Part shown: positions 25,288 to 33,779 of the stretch, piece by piece
Layout: every line of letters begins with the position of its first letter
How positions within the stretch are numbered: the stretch's first letter is position 1
NCBI RefSeq assembly: GCF_021228795.1
Contig: NZ_CP089309.1
Location: forward strand, 2,294,001 to 2,358,000
DNA length: 64,000 nt
Source of the DNA: Thiocapsa bogorovii
GTDB lineage: Bacteria; Pseudomonadota; Gammaproteobacteria; Chromatiales; Chromatiaceae
Direction: 5' to 3'
Position numbers and translations under genes: made by a program
Notes under the pieces: model-generated
What the model saw: the letters and a program-made list of their open reading frames with translations, nothing else
Told to the model about the DNA's origin: nothing
The model's database searches: none

Positions 25288-27058
25288 CGGTAAGTGTCAA
25301 GGTAGTTGTCGCATCAATCATGTCATGTTCGTGTCGGCCTTCTCCTGTTCACGAGGGGGTTTTCCCGGGTTGAGCAAGACCGAAGCGGGCGGCGTCCAAT
25401 TGCGGGTGGGTCCGGACCAGCGCGTCGGGTTGTCGTCTCTGGCGGCTTGATAGAGCGCGTCGCGCCGTGCCAGCAGGTCGACATCCTCGCCGCGATGGCG
25501 CTGTGCCGGGGTGACGAACTTCAGCGCGCTGTGCAGGTGGATGGTGTTGTACCAGGCGGTGAATGTCGTCATCCAGCGGCGTGCCGCCTCGACGCCGTCG
25601 AAGGGATCGGAGGGGAAGTCCGGGCGACCCTTGACGGTGTTGAACAGCGACTCCGAGTAGGGGTTGTCGTTGCTCACGGCCGGGCGACTGAAGGACGGCA
25701 CGACCCCGAGGCGCTGGAGCATCACCAGCATGGTGGCGCCTTTCATCGGCGAGCCGTTGTCCGAGTGCAGGACCAGTGTGCCCGGGTGCACGCCTTCGCG
25801 CAGGTAGGCCTTGTGCAGGACGCTGGCGGCGTGCGCGGCGGACTCCTGCGGGTAGACCTCCCAGCCGACGATCTTGCGGCTGTAGACATCCATGATCAGG
25901 TACAGATAGAAGAACATCCCCTGCACGGTACTGGCCAGGTAGGTGATGTCCCAGCTCCAAACCCGATTCGGCCCGGTCGCCTCCAGCGGCTGCGGGCGCA
26001 CCCGTGTCGGCGCCTTGGCGCGACCGCGGCGGGCGAGCTGCCCGGCGTCGCGCAGCACGCGGTAGAAGGTCGACTCGGATCCCAGGTAGCAGCCCTCGTC
26101 GGCCAGCGCCGGGACGATCTGATGCGGACTCAAGCTCGCGAACCTGGGCGCGTTGGCGGCTGTGAGGACGGCTTGTCGCTCGTGGGGCGAGAGCCGATTG
26201 GCCGGGGTGCGTACCGCGCCTTCGGTCCGGTGCTCGCGCGTGCGCCCGTCGCCGCCGATCGCCCCGTCGCGACGCCAGCGCTGCAGGGTGCGCTCGGACA
26301 GCCCCACGGCGGCGCAGGCGCGACTCAGGCGGGCGCCCTCGGCACAGGCTTGGGCGATGTACTCGCTCACTTGTACGCGCCGCTCATAGGCGAGCGAGCG
26401 TCCTCTGGCTCCTCCCAGATCGCCCGGACTTTTTTGGAGCACCAGCAACGTGGCGGCTTCGGCCAAGGCCCGGTCCTTGCGCTGCAACTCCCGACCCAGG
26501 CGCACGATCTCCGCCTGCTCGGCGCGCCGCTCGGCCCGCTCGGTCGTGCTCGTCAGCGGCGCATTGGCCTGCTGGCAGGTCGTGCGCCACGCGCTGATCT
26601 GCTCGGCGAACAGGCCCTTGCGCCGACAGTACGCGCCCAGCTCCAACTCATTGAGGGTGGCGGTCTCCATCACCACGGCAAACTTCTCCTCGCTGCCGAG
26701 CGTCCCGGCAGGCACCGTCGATGCCCGTGGTCGACGCGCCCGACCCAACGCCTCGCGCCGCCAGCCGTAGAGGGTGTCGCGCGGGATGCCGGTTTGCGCG
26801 GCCAACTGCGGGACGCCGACGTTGTTGGGCGGCAGTAGCTTCGTCAGGATGCTGTCTTTCAGTTCGCTCGAATAGGTTGTCATGTCGCTCGCCTTCTCAT
26901 GCCTCGGGGCGCTGTGCCGCGCCCTCCGGGTCAGCCGTCAGTCGCCCTTCGGGCTCCTTCCCGGCTGACCCCGGAGGGCGCAAAGCCCCGGGTCGGTGAT
27001 GCCCCATCCTCCCACACATTCTCCCAAAGGGAGGCGACATCTATCCTGACACCTGGGG
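25288..27058 (-). mobile_element. IS3-family element, copy C (frameshift site collapsed)
   Basis: A 1771-bp copy between 4-bp duplications GAGG (25284-25287, 27059-27062). It has the same ends as copies A and B. The slippery run is A6 instead of A8 (T6 at 26430-26435 on the plus strand), which fuses orfA and orfB. Like copy B it lacks one base of the upstream hairpin arm, and it has further differences near the orfA start (GCTGTG for GCTTGCG). It probably derives from a B-like copy. Confidence 0.93.
25318..26883 (-). CDS. IS3-family fused OrfAB transposase (copy C)
   Basis: A 521-residue single frame covering both OrfA and OrfB. At the former slip site the sequence reads ...LLVLQ-KSPGD..., exactly what a -1 shift on the A8 of copies A and B would give. 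The N-terminal HTH, leucine-rich helix and DDE core (WSWDITY, HSDNGSP, YSES) are all present. Because the fusion no longer needs frameshifting, every translation would give full-length transposase. In IS3-family elements the OrfAB fusion is the active enzyme, so this copy may be more active (inference). Confidence 0.88.
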   Translation of the reverse strand: MTTYSSELKDSILTKLLPPNNVGVPQLAAQTGIPRDTLYGWRREALGRARRPRASTVPAGTLGSEEKFAVVMETATLNELELGAYCRRKGLFAEQISAWRTTCQQANAPLTSTTERAERRAEQAEIVRLGRELQRKDRALAEAATLLVLQKSPGDLGGARGRSLAYERRVQVSEYIAQACAEGARLSRACAAVGLSERTLQRWRRDGAIGGDGRTREHRTEGAVRTPANRLSPHERQAVLTAANAPRFASLSPHQIVPALADEGCYLGSESTFYRVLRDAGQLARRGRAKAPTRVRPQPLEATGPNRVWSWDITYLASTVQGMFFYLYLIMDVYSRKIVGWEVYPQESAAHAASVLHKAYLREGVHPGTLVLHSDNGSPMKGATMLVMLQRLGVVPSFSRPAVSNDNPYSESLFNTVKGRPDFPSDPFDGVEAARRWMTTFTAWYNTIHLHSALKFVTPAQRHRGEDVDLLARRDALYQAARDDNPTRWSGPTRNWTPPASVLLNPGKPPREQEKADTNMT

Positions 27059-27158
27059 GAGGTGGCCGGCTTGCCAAAGCCCAGGGTGCGATGAGCATAG
27101 GCGACGTGCCCGGAAGCCCCACCCGGTTGTTTGGGGTTCGTGCTGGCAGCGGTAGTGG

Positions 27159-30100
27159 TCATGCGTCCTGAACCACGTCTCCGGCGGAGAGTCCGATGCC
27201 GGCCAGTTCGGCAAACTGCTTGAGGGCGAAGCCGTCGCCGAAGTCGATGCCGCCGCGGACGGTTACCTGCACGCCGGCCTGCTCGTCGCCGATGGCCGCG
27301 CGCACGCCGCGGATGGCGGTCTCGATGGCGGCGGCGGTCAGCGCGCGCTCGTTGAAGCGGATCTGTACCGCGTGCTCGCCTTCACCGATGATGATCTGCA
27401 CACCGCGCAGCACGATATCGCCGCGCTCGCGAAAATCATCGATGACGCCGAAGACCTTATCGGTGGTGTCGATCGAGATCTTCTTGTGACCAGGGATCGA
27501 GGCCGGTTTGTTGTCGTCGATGATGACGCGATCGTCGCCGTCCGCGGGGATCTGAATCTTGGCCGGCTTCTCTACCTCGCCGGCCTTCGCGGCGACGAGC
27601 AGGGTGCAGGCCGTGGCCGGCACCGCAAAGGGTTCGCTGTAGACCGTCCCTTCCTTGGGATTGGTCCCGTCCAGGCTGTAGCGCAGCTCGGCGGCGGGCG
27701 TGCAGTGCAGCTCCAGTTTGCGCCCGTCGGCGAGCTTGTGAATCTCATGGCGAATGGTGAGGTCCGCGGTCCAACGGGTCGGCTCGCCGGTCTGGTATTT
27801 GCCGCTGCTGTCGACGGCGATGAAGTACAGCGTCGCCTCGGTTGTGCGGTAGTCCTCCAGGTCCTGCACCTGTTCGTCCTGCTCACTGACCGAATTGGTC
27901 TTGAGCACGTAGACGCGCGGGCTGTCGCCGGCGTTGCGCGGGGTGAGCGAGAGCGTGGTCTCGCCGGTCTCGCGGCTGGTACCGAGCGCGATGACGTTGA
28001 CCGAGGTCTTCTCGGCCGGGAAGGGTCCCTTCTCGATCTGGCCGTCGGCGTGTTGCCGCCAGCGGCCTTGCTTGAGCGCCTCATCGCGCAAGACCTCCAG
28101 ACCGCGGGCGCCCGGCAGCCAGGGCCAGGTGGGATCGGTCTTGGCGCGCATGAGCAGATCGCGCCAGGGCACGCGCCGATCCGAGGCGGGCCAGAGGTAG
28201 GTCTCGGCCATGGCCCAGTAGGCCGGCAGCTCGAGCGCGAGCTTGTTGTCGCAACGCCCACTGGCGAGCAGTTTCTCGATCTGCGTCTCGGCGGCGTACT
28301 CGCCGTCACCGAAACTGAGGCCGTTGTCGATGGTGGCCATGACCAGCTCGCCTTCACCAGTGGCACCGGGGGCCGGAAAGAACAGCCGGTTGTAGGCGCC
28401 GGAGACGGCCTTGGTGAAGCGCTCTTCGAGCTCTTCGAGCTTGTCGCGGGCCTCGTCATAGAGGGTATCGCCGGGCTTGAGGTTGGCCTGGATCTTCTCG
28501 ATGGCATAGAGCTCGCGCAGCCGTGCCTCGACCTCGTTGGCCAGGTGGCTGTCGTTGCCGGACAGGATCAGGACGTTGTTCTTCTCCTGCTGGAATTCGT
28601 AGAAGTTGCGGATGGCCTCCGGTGGCGTGCGGCCGTCGGGCTGCACCACCAGCAGGATGCGGCTGCCGGACAACTTGACGTCGTCCAGCCGCGGCATGAT
28701 CTGAACTTCTTGGTAGGCGGCGCGGGACTTGCTCTGCGCCTTGAACAGACCGGTGAGGCGGTTGATCAGGGCCTGTTCCAGCTTGGGCGCCGGCACCTGC
28801 CTGGCATCGCGCTCGATGCGCCGGCCGAGGTTCTCGGTCTCCTTGAAATAGAATTGCTCGCGTTCGCGGTGCAGGTACCAGGCGCGATCGCGCAGGCGCT
28901 CCAGGCCGGCCAGGAACTCGTCGGCCTTGCGGTTGGGGGCGGCCAGGTATTCGATGATCTCGGCCTGGGTCAGGCCGCTGTGGGCGCCGACCGCGCGCGA
29001 CAGCGACGCGGACAGCACCAGTTTGGCGACCTGCGCGGCGGCATCGCCGCCGAGGTCGCCGTCGATCTCCTCGGCGCGGGCGTTGCCGTGGTCGGCGATG
29101 TCGTTGACCACCGCCGGCAGCAGGGCTGGGTTGACGCGCTGAACCTCGTCGCGTACTTCGACGTCGTTGAGATCCAGGTGCTGGGTGCCGATGAGGAAGA
29201 CGTCGTTTGAGTCGCGGTTCCAGACGCTGCGCAGCAGCCGGGCGGTGAACTGCATCAGGCCGCGGGTCTGGCGAAAGCCCTCGTTCTCTTTGAACAGCGC
29301 GACCAGGTTCTTAAAGGACGGATGGAACGGGTAGGTCTCGCGGACCTCCTCGGCCACCTCTTCCATGGCGCGGGCGGTGATGTAGCCGCCGTCTTCGGCC
29401 GCCTTGACCTGCTCGGCGAAGGCCTCGGCGACCGAGTCGATGACGGATGCATCCGGCAGTGCGGTGAACAGGCGTTTCTTGAGGATCTGGTAGATCTCGT
29501 TGCCGGCGAGTTGCACCGGCGTGATGCTCTGCGCCTGGCGGCGGGACTCCTGCCGCAGGTTGGACATGACCCGCGCGAGGTCTTTGGTCTGCGCGTCGTA
29601 GCTGCCGGCAAGGTTGGCGATGACCACGCAGCAACGCGGCAGCTTGATCGCGGCGGTGAACAGGTTGCTCAGGGTGTAGGTGACGACATCGGCCAGCGAG
29701 CCCTTGCCGACGGCGCGGGTGGTGGCGTTGAGCAGGTACGGTGGCAGCTCGTCGAGGAGGATCAGGGTCGGTGTCTCGCCGATGATCTCGATCCATCTGG
29801 CCTCGTCGACCCCGCGCGGGCCGTCGACCCAGTAGGGGCGAATCCGTTCCGCTTGACCAAGCTGCTCGGTGATCTCGCCCCAGATGTAGTGGTCCGGGTC
29901 GTTGCGGCCGTTGAAGGCGGCGATGCGTGCCGGGCCGAAGTCGAGCCGCTCGGCCAACTGCGCGGGCAGCACCTCGGGGCGCAGGTGCGGATGCCGCGCC
30001 AGCAGGCCGAGGGCGGTCATCAGGTGCGTCTTGCCGCCGCCCATCGCCTGGGCGAGCTCGAAGGCGGCTTGATCGGACTTGCCGGCAAGGCGCAGTAGGC

Positions 30101-30269
30101 CCTCGCGGAACAGCGCCTCCATGCCGGCGGTGACATAGTTGCGGGCGAAAACGGCGCGCCCGTCGCCTTCATCGGTGATGAGGTCCGAGAGGTTTTCGAT
30201 GGCCTCGGTCATCCGGTAGTCGTTGACCATCGGATGGATGCGGCAGGCGTCACGAACGGTTCCGAGCAC
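27159..30269 (-). CDS. DUF499 anti-phage-associated P-loop ATPase
   Basis: A 1036-residue protein and first gene of the defence operon. Walker A is QAMGGGKTHLMTALG (about residue 72) and Walker B LILLDELPPYLL (about residue 166). The middle is helical, and the C-terminal third holds strand-rich regions and the last part ELAGIGLSAGDVVQDA. DUF499 proteins are large AAA-like ATPases recurrent beside DUF1156 methylases and helicases in defence islands. A DNA-translocating or remodelling role is inferred. GTG 30269 is chosen because AAGGGGA lies 6 nt upstream and no in-frame ATG precedes it. The stop overlaps the DUF3780 ATG. No lesion is visible. Confidence 0.87.
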   Translation of the reverse strand: MLGTVRDACRIHPMVNDYRMTEAIENLSDLITDEGDGRAVFARNYVTAGMEALFREGLLRLAGKSDQAAFELAQAMGGGKTHLMTALGLLARHPHLRPEVLPAQLAERLDFGPARIAAFNGRNDPDHYIWGEITEQLGQAERIRPYWVDGPRGVDEARWIEIIGETPTLILLDELPPYLLNATTRAVGKGSLADVVTYTLSNLFTAAIKLPRCCVVIANLAGSYDAQTKDLARVMSNLRQESRRQAQSITPVQLAGNEIYQILKKRLFTALPDASVIDSVAEAFAEQVKAAEDGGYITARAMEEVAEEVRETYPFHPSFKNLVALFKENEGFRQTRGLMQFTARLLRSVWNRDSNDVFLIGTQHLDLNDVEVRDEVQRVNPALLPAVVNDIADHGNARAEEIDGDLGGDAAAQVAKLVLSASLSRAVGAHSGLTQAEIIEYLAAPNRKADEFLAGLERLRDRAWYLHREREQFYFKETENLGRRIERDARQVPAPKLEQALINRLTGLFKAQSKSRAAYQEVQIMPRLDDVKLSGSRILLVVQPDGRTPPEAIRNFYEFQQEKNNVLILSGNDSHLANEVEARLRELYAIEKIQANLKPGDTLYDEARDKLEELEERFTKAVSGAYNRLFFPAPGATGEGELVMATIDNGLSFGDGEYAAETQIEKLLASGRCDNKLALELPAYWAMAETYLWPASDRRVPWRDLLMRAKTDPTWPWLPGARGLEVLRDEALKQGRWRQHADGQIEKGPFPAEKTSVNVIALGTSRETGETTLSLTPRNAGDSPRVYVLKTNSVSEQDEQVQDLEDYRTTEATLYFIAVDSSGKYQTGEPTRWTADLTIRHEIHKLADGRKLELHCTPAAELRYSLDGTNPKEGTVYSEPFAVPATACTLLVAAKAGEVEKPAKIQIPADGDDRVIIDDNKPASIPGHKKISIDTTDKVFGVIDDFRERGDIVLRGVQIIIGEGEHAVQIRFNERALTAAAIETAIRGVRAAIGDEQAGVQVTVRGGIDFGDGFALKQFAELAGIGLSAGDVVQDA

Positions 30270-30649
30270 GGCGATCCCCTTTGTGCATCAGGCACGTCCG
30301 GCCGACGTGCATTCAGTGTTGATCAGGGTCGTCCGCTACTCCGGCGGCTCGCCCCGGTCCTTGGATGCGTTGTGATCTGTCGGCAGCGAAGAACGCGATC
30401 TGTCGTTTGTACTTTACTCTATCGTACCCACTGCCATCTTCCACCGGAAGTGGTCGCCCAAATGCAGGCGCCGGATAGTGCATCCGCCAGTCTTGCTCGG
30501 TCTTCCTCGCGACCCGCCTTCAGGCCATCGTCCGTCCGATCTCGTCGTGGGGAGCGGTTCGTTGAACGGTTGAACTCTCTATTCCTTGTGGCCGGAGGCG
30601 GAGCCTTCTACGCTAGTGGGACCGCGATCTTCCCGGAGCAAAGAAACCG
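30270..30649. other. non-coding gap between the defence operon and the small gene at 30650
   Basis: 380 nt with no convincing gene on either strand. It should contain the promoter of the minus-strand operon. A short palindrome lies near the operon start (see 30292-30310), and TTGAAC at 30560 could be a -35 element for the plus-strand gene. Nothing else is recognisable. Confidence 0.5.
30292..30310 (-). promoter_or_regulatory. palindrome upstream of the DUF499 start, possible operator
   Basis: GCACGTC-CGGCC-GACGTGC, a 7-bp perfect stem, sits about 23 nt before the GTG of the first operon gene. It could be a repressor site or a leader hairpin. There is no direct evidence beyond position and symmetry. 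Confidence 0.3.
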
Positions 30650-30877
30650 ATGAGCGAAGCGCAGAAGAAGCCTGATCAAGAGCACGACGAACATCTCGCG
30701 CACGAACTGACCATGGCGGCGGCGCAGATGCAGCGTGCGATCCATGCCGCTATCCAGGCGGGCCTGAAGGTCACGCTGAAGGTCGAGACCATGAAGCACG
30801 TCGGCCATCACTATCCCGAGCCCTTGGTGGAGGTCGAGGTGGAGCGTGTGATCAAGCTCGGGTTAGACATGAGATAA
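30650..30877 (+). CDS. small conserved-looking hypothetical protein
   Basis: A 75-residue soluble protein: MSEAQKKPDQEHDEHLAHEL, then an amphipathic AAAQMQRAIHAAIQAGL helix and a strand-like LKVTLKVETMKH...LVEVEVERVIKLGLD. It has GGAG 11 nt before the ATG. I do not recognise a family. Codon use fits the surrounding high-GC genes, which is why it is kept. A terminator hairpin follows the stop directly, but its T-tract belongs to the opposite strand. Confidence 0.55.
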   Translation: MSEAQKKPDQEHDEHLAHELTMAAAQMQRAIHAAIQAGLKVTLKVETMKHVGHHYPEPLVEVEVERVIKLGLDMR

Positions 30878-30903
30878 AAAAAAGCCCGGCGGGGAGCCGG
30901 GCT
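30876..30903 (-). terminator. rho-independent terminator (minus strand), probably of the pha operon
   Basis: The hairpin AGCCCGGC-GGGGA-GCCGGGCT (30883-30903) is followed on the minus strand by eight T (A8 at 30876-30883). With IS1380 copy 1 removed it would lie about 220 nt after the phaB stop with no gene in between. It therefore looks like the original terminator of phaA-phaR-phaP-phaB. On the plus strand it may still act as an mRNA end for the small gene at 30650. Confidence 0.75.
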
Positions 30904-31107
30904 GGAAACGTCTCATGATGAGAGAGACGAGGAGGACACTGGTATCGATCTTTAAGGTCTCGGGCTCCGCAAGTCGCCGGCAGGCCCGAGACATCGATGT
31001 TCTGATTTCCGATCTTCGATCTCTAACCCGCGTCTCGCCGAGGTTCTTGTCTGCAGCGAGGCTGTTATCGCCTGGTACCCAGTCTACGAGCACCCGACGC
31101 GGTCTAG

Positions 31108-32841
31108 CCCGAATATTTCATAAAAAAGGGCGACTCTCGTTCAACCCATTGATAAAATGGCTGTTCCGCCAAGAACGCTTCGGAAGAAGCTAAACGAGGT
31201 CGCCCATGCCCGAGTCTACCCCGGAACAGCTGCGTTTTCCCCCGGTCGCCGGTTTCACGGTCCGCGGCGACTTCGACGGCGGCGCCATGTCGTCTGACTT
31301 TGGCCCCATGATTCTGCGCGGGGTTGATCGGCAGATCGGCCTGACCGAGCGGTTGAGCGCAGCGATCGATGATTGGCGCCATCCGTCCTACACCACCCAT
31401 CCGATGCGTGAGCTGATCGCGCAACGGGTCTACCAGATCGCCTGTGCTTACGAAGACGGCAACGACGCCAATGCGCTGCGCCGTGATGCGCTGTTCAAGC
31501 TGGGGCTGGAGCGCAAGCCGCTGGATGCGACGACGGACCTGGCCAGCGGGCCGACCTTCTCGCGTTTGGAGAATGGGGTCGGCGCGCGCGACCTCTACCG
31601 CATGGCGCAGGCCTTCGTCGAGGCCTTCATCGCCAGCTACCCGAAGGCGCCGCAGGTGATCGTGCTCGATATGGACCACTCCGAAGACGCCACCCATGGC
31701 CAGCAGGAGTTCGCGTTCTACAATCATCACTACGGCAACCATTGCTACTTGCCGCTGTTTCTCTTCGAGGGCCTCTCGGGGAAGTTCATCACCGCGGTGC
31801 TGCGTCCCGGCAAGCGCCCCACCGGCGCCGAGAACGCGATGATCCTCAAGCGCGTGCTCAAGCGGCTGCGGGCCGCGTGGCCACGCACACGCATCATCCT
31901 GCGCGGCGACGGACACTTCTCCAACCCCGAGTTGATGGCCTTGGCGATGGCCGATCCGTTGACGGATTTCATCTTCGGCCTGGCGGGTAACCGGGCTCTC
32001 ACGCCACGGGCCGAGCCGTTCTTGGCCGACGCCCGCAAGCTCCATGCGCTGCGCATCGAGAACGCCCGGCGCGCCGACGCCGACGTACCCGAGCGGACCC
32101 GCACCTACCACGAGGTTGACTACCGTGCCGGTTCCTGGCCCGGCGCGTGTCGGACCATCCTCAAAGTCGAGGTGACGGCGCGCGGCGACAACCTCCGCTT
32201 CGTCGTCACCTCCTTGGACTTGCCCAGTCCCGAGTGCGTCTACCGCGATCTGTACTGCGCGCGCGGCCAGGACGAGAACTTCATCAAAATGATCAAGAAC
32301 GATCTGGCCAGCGATCGCACTTCCGACAGCACCTTCTTGGCCAATCAGATGCGCTTGTTCTTCTCCTGCGCCGCTTACGTCTTGCACCAAACGCTGCGCA
32401 CCGAGGTCCTCGTCGGCACGGAACTGGCCAACGCCCAGCCTGCCACCGTGATCATCAAACTGTTCAAGCTCGCCGTGCGCGTGGTGCAGTACAAAGACCG
32501 CGTGCGCCTGCACCTGCCCTCGAGCTGTCCGGTCAAGACGCTGTTGCAGCAGGTCACCGAGAGGCTCTTCAACGCGCAGCCCGGGCGGCGCCCGCCTGGA
32601 CGCACATACATCCCCGCACGGGGATTTCAGCACGCGCACGACGACTATGCCCACCTCGGGCAGGGCATCGTACGCCTGCGCGGCGACAAAACTACTCGTG
32701 CCCCGTTGATCAAGCCCGTTGCCGCTCGGTATTTCCACCATTCAACCCCCGCGGCGTCCCGGTCATCGCCCTCGGTGACGCCCAGCGCCGCGCAAATCCG
32801 CGAGGCCAGTGTCGGCTGTGTCGGTTTATGAAACATCCGGG
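31108..32841 (+). mobile_element. IS1380-family element, copy 1
   Basis: A 1734-bp element. The ends are CCCGAATATTTCATAAA (left) and the reverse complement CCCGGATGTTTCATAAA (right). It is flanked by CTAG on both sides (31104-31107, 32842-32845), either a 4-bp duplication or a palindromic target. It carries one transposase. It lies 18 nt after the phaB stop and separates the pha operon from its terminator. Confidence 0.9.
31206..32831 (+). CDS. IS1380-family transposase, C-terminally extended by a frameshift (copy 1)
   Basis: A DDE transposase with the aspartate region IVLDMDHSEDATHGQQ, IILRGDGHFSNPELM and the Y-2-R-3-E-6-K signature in YCARGQDENFIKMIKND. Compared with copy 3, one C is missing in the run near 32580 (CAGCCCGGG versus CAGCCCCGGG). 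The frame therefore misses the TAG that ends copy 3 and reads on to 541 residues, adding about 79 unrelated residues. The core is intact. Whether the tail affects activity is unknown. Confidence 0.85.
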   Translation: MPESTPEQLRFPPVAGFTVRGDFDGGAMSSDFGPMILRGVDRQIGLTERLSAAIDDWRHPSYTTHPMRELIAQRVYQIACAYEDGNDANALRRDALFKLGLERKPLDATTDLASGPTFSRLENGVGARDLYRMAQAFVEAFIASYPKAPQVIVLDMDHSEDATHGQQEFAFYNHHYGNHCYLPLFLFEGLSGKFITAVLRPGKRPTGAENAMILKRVLKRLRAAWPRTRIILRGDGHFSNPELMALAMADPLTDFIFGLAGNRALTPRAEPFLADARKLHALRIENARRADADVPERTRTYHEVDYRAGSWPGACRTILKVEVTARGDNLRFVVTSLDLPSPECVYRDLYCARGQDENFIKMIKNDLASDRTSDSTFLANQMRLFFSCAAYVLHQTLRTEVLVGTELANAQPATVIIKLFKLAVRVVQYKDRVRLHLPSSCPVKTLLQQVTERLFNAQPGRRPPGRTYIPARGFQHAHDDYAHLGQGIVRLRGDKTTRAPLIKPVAARYFHHSTPAASRSSPSVTPSAAQIREASVGCVGL

Positions 32842-32859
32842 CTAGATGTGACGAGCCCC

Positions 32860-33600
32860 TCAATGCATGAAGAGGCCGCCGTTGACCGGCAGATTCGCGC
32901 CGGTGATGTATGCACTGTCGTCGCCGGCCAGGAAAGCGATCGCCGCGGCGATCTCGGCAGGCTGTGCCATACGGCGCATCGGAACGCCCGAGATAATACT
33001 GTTGCGCACGGTGTCGTCCATCGCCAGGGTCATGGCGGTCTCGACATAGCCGGGTGAAACGGTGTTCACAGTCACACCCTTGGATGCACCTTCCTGGGCC
33101 AGGGCCATGGTGAAGCCGTGCATACCCGCCTTGGCGGCGGAATAGTTGGCCTGGCCGAACTGACCGCGCTGTCCGTTGACAGAGGAGATGTTGATGATCC
33201 GACCGAAGCCGCGATCCAGCATCCCTTCCCAAACGTTGCGCGTCACGTTGAAGACGCTGTCCAGGTTGACCCGCATCACCGCTTCCCACTGTGCAAGCTC
33301 CATCTTCTTGAAGGTCTTGTCGCGGGTAATACCGGCACAGTTGATGAGGATATCGACCGGCCCGTGCTTCTCGGTGATCTCTTTGATCATGCGCGCACTG
33401 TCTTCGAAGGAAGACACGTCGGCAGCGATGGTGTCGATAGCAAAGCCCTCGGCCTCGCGATCCTTCTTCCAGGTTTCCGCAGCAGCGGCCTCGGAAGGAT
33501 GATGATTGGCGACGACCGTGCAGCCGTCCTTCGCCAGACGGGTGCAGATCGAGGTACCGATGCCGCCGATGCCGCCGGTCACGAGTGCGATGCGAGCCAT
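32860..33600 (-). CDS. phaB: acetoacetyl-CoA reductase
   Basis: A 246-residue short-chain dehydrogenase that reduces acetoacetyl-CoA to (R)-3-hydroxybutyryl-CoA with NADPH, the second step of PHB synthesis. The nucleotide loop is ALVTGGIGGIGTSI, with NCAGITRD in the middle, catalytic Ser/Tyr/Lys in NISSVNGQ...NYSAAKAG and the typical end VNGGLFMH. Length equals the family. It is the last gene of the phaA-phaR-phaP-phaB set and is separated from phaP by a strong hairpin. Confidence 0.96.
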   Translation of the reverse strand: MARIALVTGGIGGIGTSICTRLAKDGCTVVANHHPSEAAAAETWKKDREAEGFAIDTIAADVSSFEDSARMIKEITEKHGPVDILINCAGITRDKTFKKMELAQWEAVMRVNLDSVFNVTRNVWEGMLDRGFGRIINISSVNGQRGQFGQANYSAAKAGMHGFTMALAQEGASKGVTVNTVSPGYVETAMTLAMDDTVRNSIISGVPMRRMAQPAEIAAAIAFLAGDDSAYITGANLPVNGGLFMH

Positions 33601-33700
33601 GTCTCTTTCCTCCGGGATTTTATTGGTGTGTGTCGTTCATCAGGTCCGGAGCGATCAACGCGCGATCCGCTCACGGGGGTTCAAGATCTTTCGATCACGA

Positions 33701-33740
33701 GCCATTCGCAAGCCCCCTGCATGGGGGGCTTGCGAATGGC
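33701..33740. terminator. 17-bp perfect hairpin between phaP and phaB
   Basis: GCCATTCGCAAGCCCCC (33701-33717) and GGGGGCTTGCGAATGGC (33724-33740) pair fully around a 6-nt loop. There is no T-tract on either side, so rather than a simple terminator it may attenuate read-through from phaP to phaB or protect the phaP mRNA end, keeping phasin above reductase. This role is inferred. Confidence 0.6.
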
Positions 33741-33779
33741 GGCCCATCCCTGGGCTGCCGATTCTAGCCGACTGTCGAA

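Larger units (their letters stand above)
24755..27162 (-). pseudogene. DUF3780 anti-phage-associated protein, split by IS3 copy C
   Basis: The halves 27162-27059 and 25283-24755, plus one duplication, join in frame: ...GFGKPATS-DPHHFVVTIPRG.... The healed protein has about 210 residues and ends ...NKTLGLFD. The ATG (27162) overlaps the DUF499 stop (ATGA), so translation was coupled. DUF3780 proteins accompany DUF499 and DUF1156 genes in predicted anti-phage operons, and their molecular role is unknown to me. The only visible lesion is the 1771-bp IS3 insertion after codon 34 (duplication GAGG on the plus strand, CCTC on the gene strand). Confidence 0.87.

Noticed and set aside
8371-30269. Classification of the defence operon as BREX or DISARM
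   Set aside because: No PglZ, BrxC, BrxL, DrmA or DrmB (DUF1998) protein is present. The DUF499/DUF1156/DUF3780 set points to a different family.
30863-31093. 76-codon minus-strand frame over the terminator region
   Set aside because: It spans a terminator hairpin and poly-T tract and has no recognisable features.
31104-32741. 545-codon minus-strand frame in IS1380 copy 1 (also in copy 2)
   Set aside because: It is antisense to the transposase that has the YREK signature.
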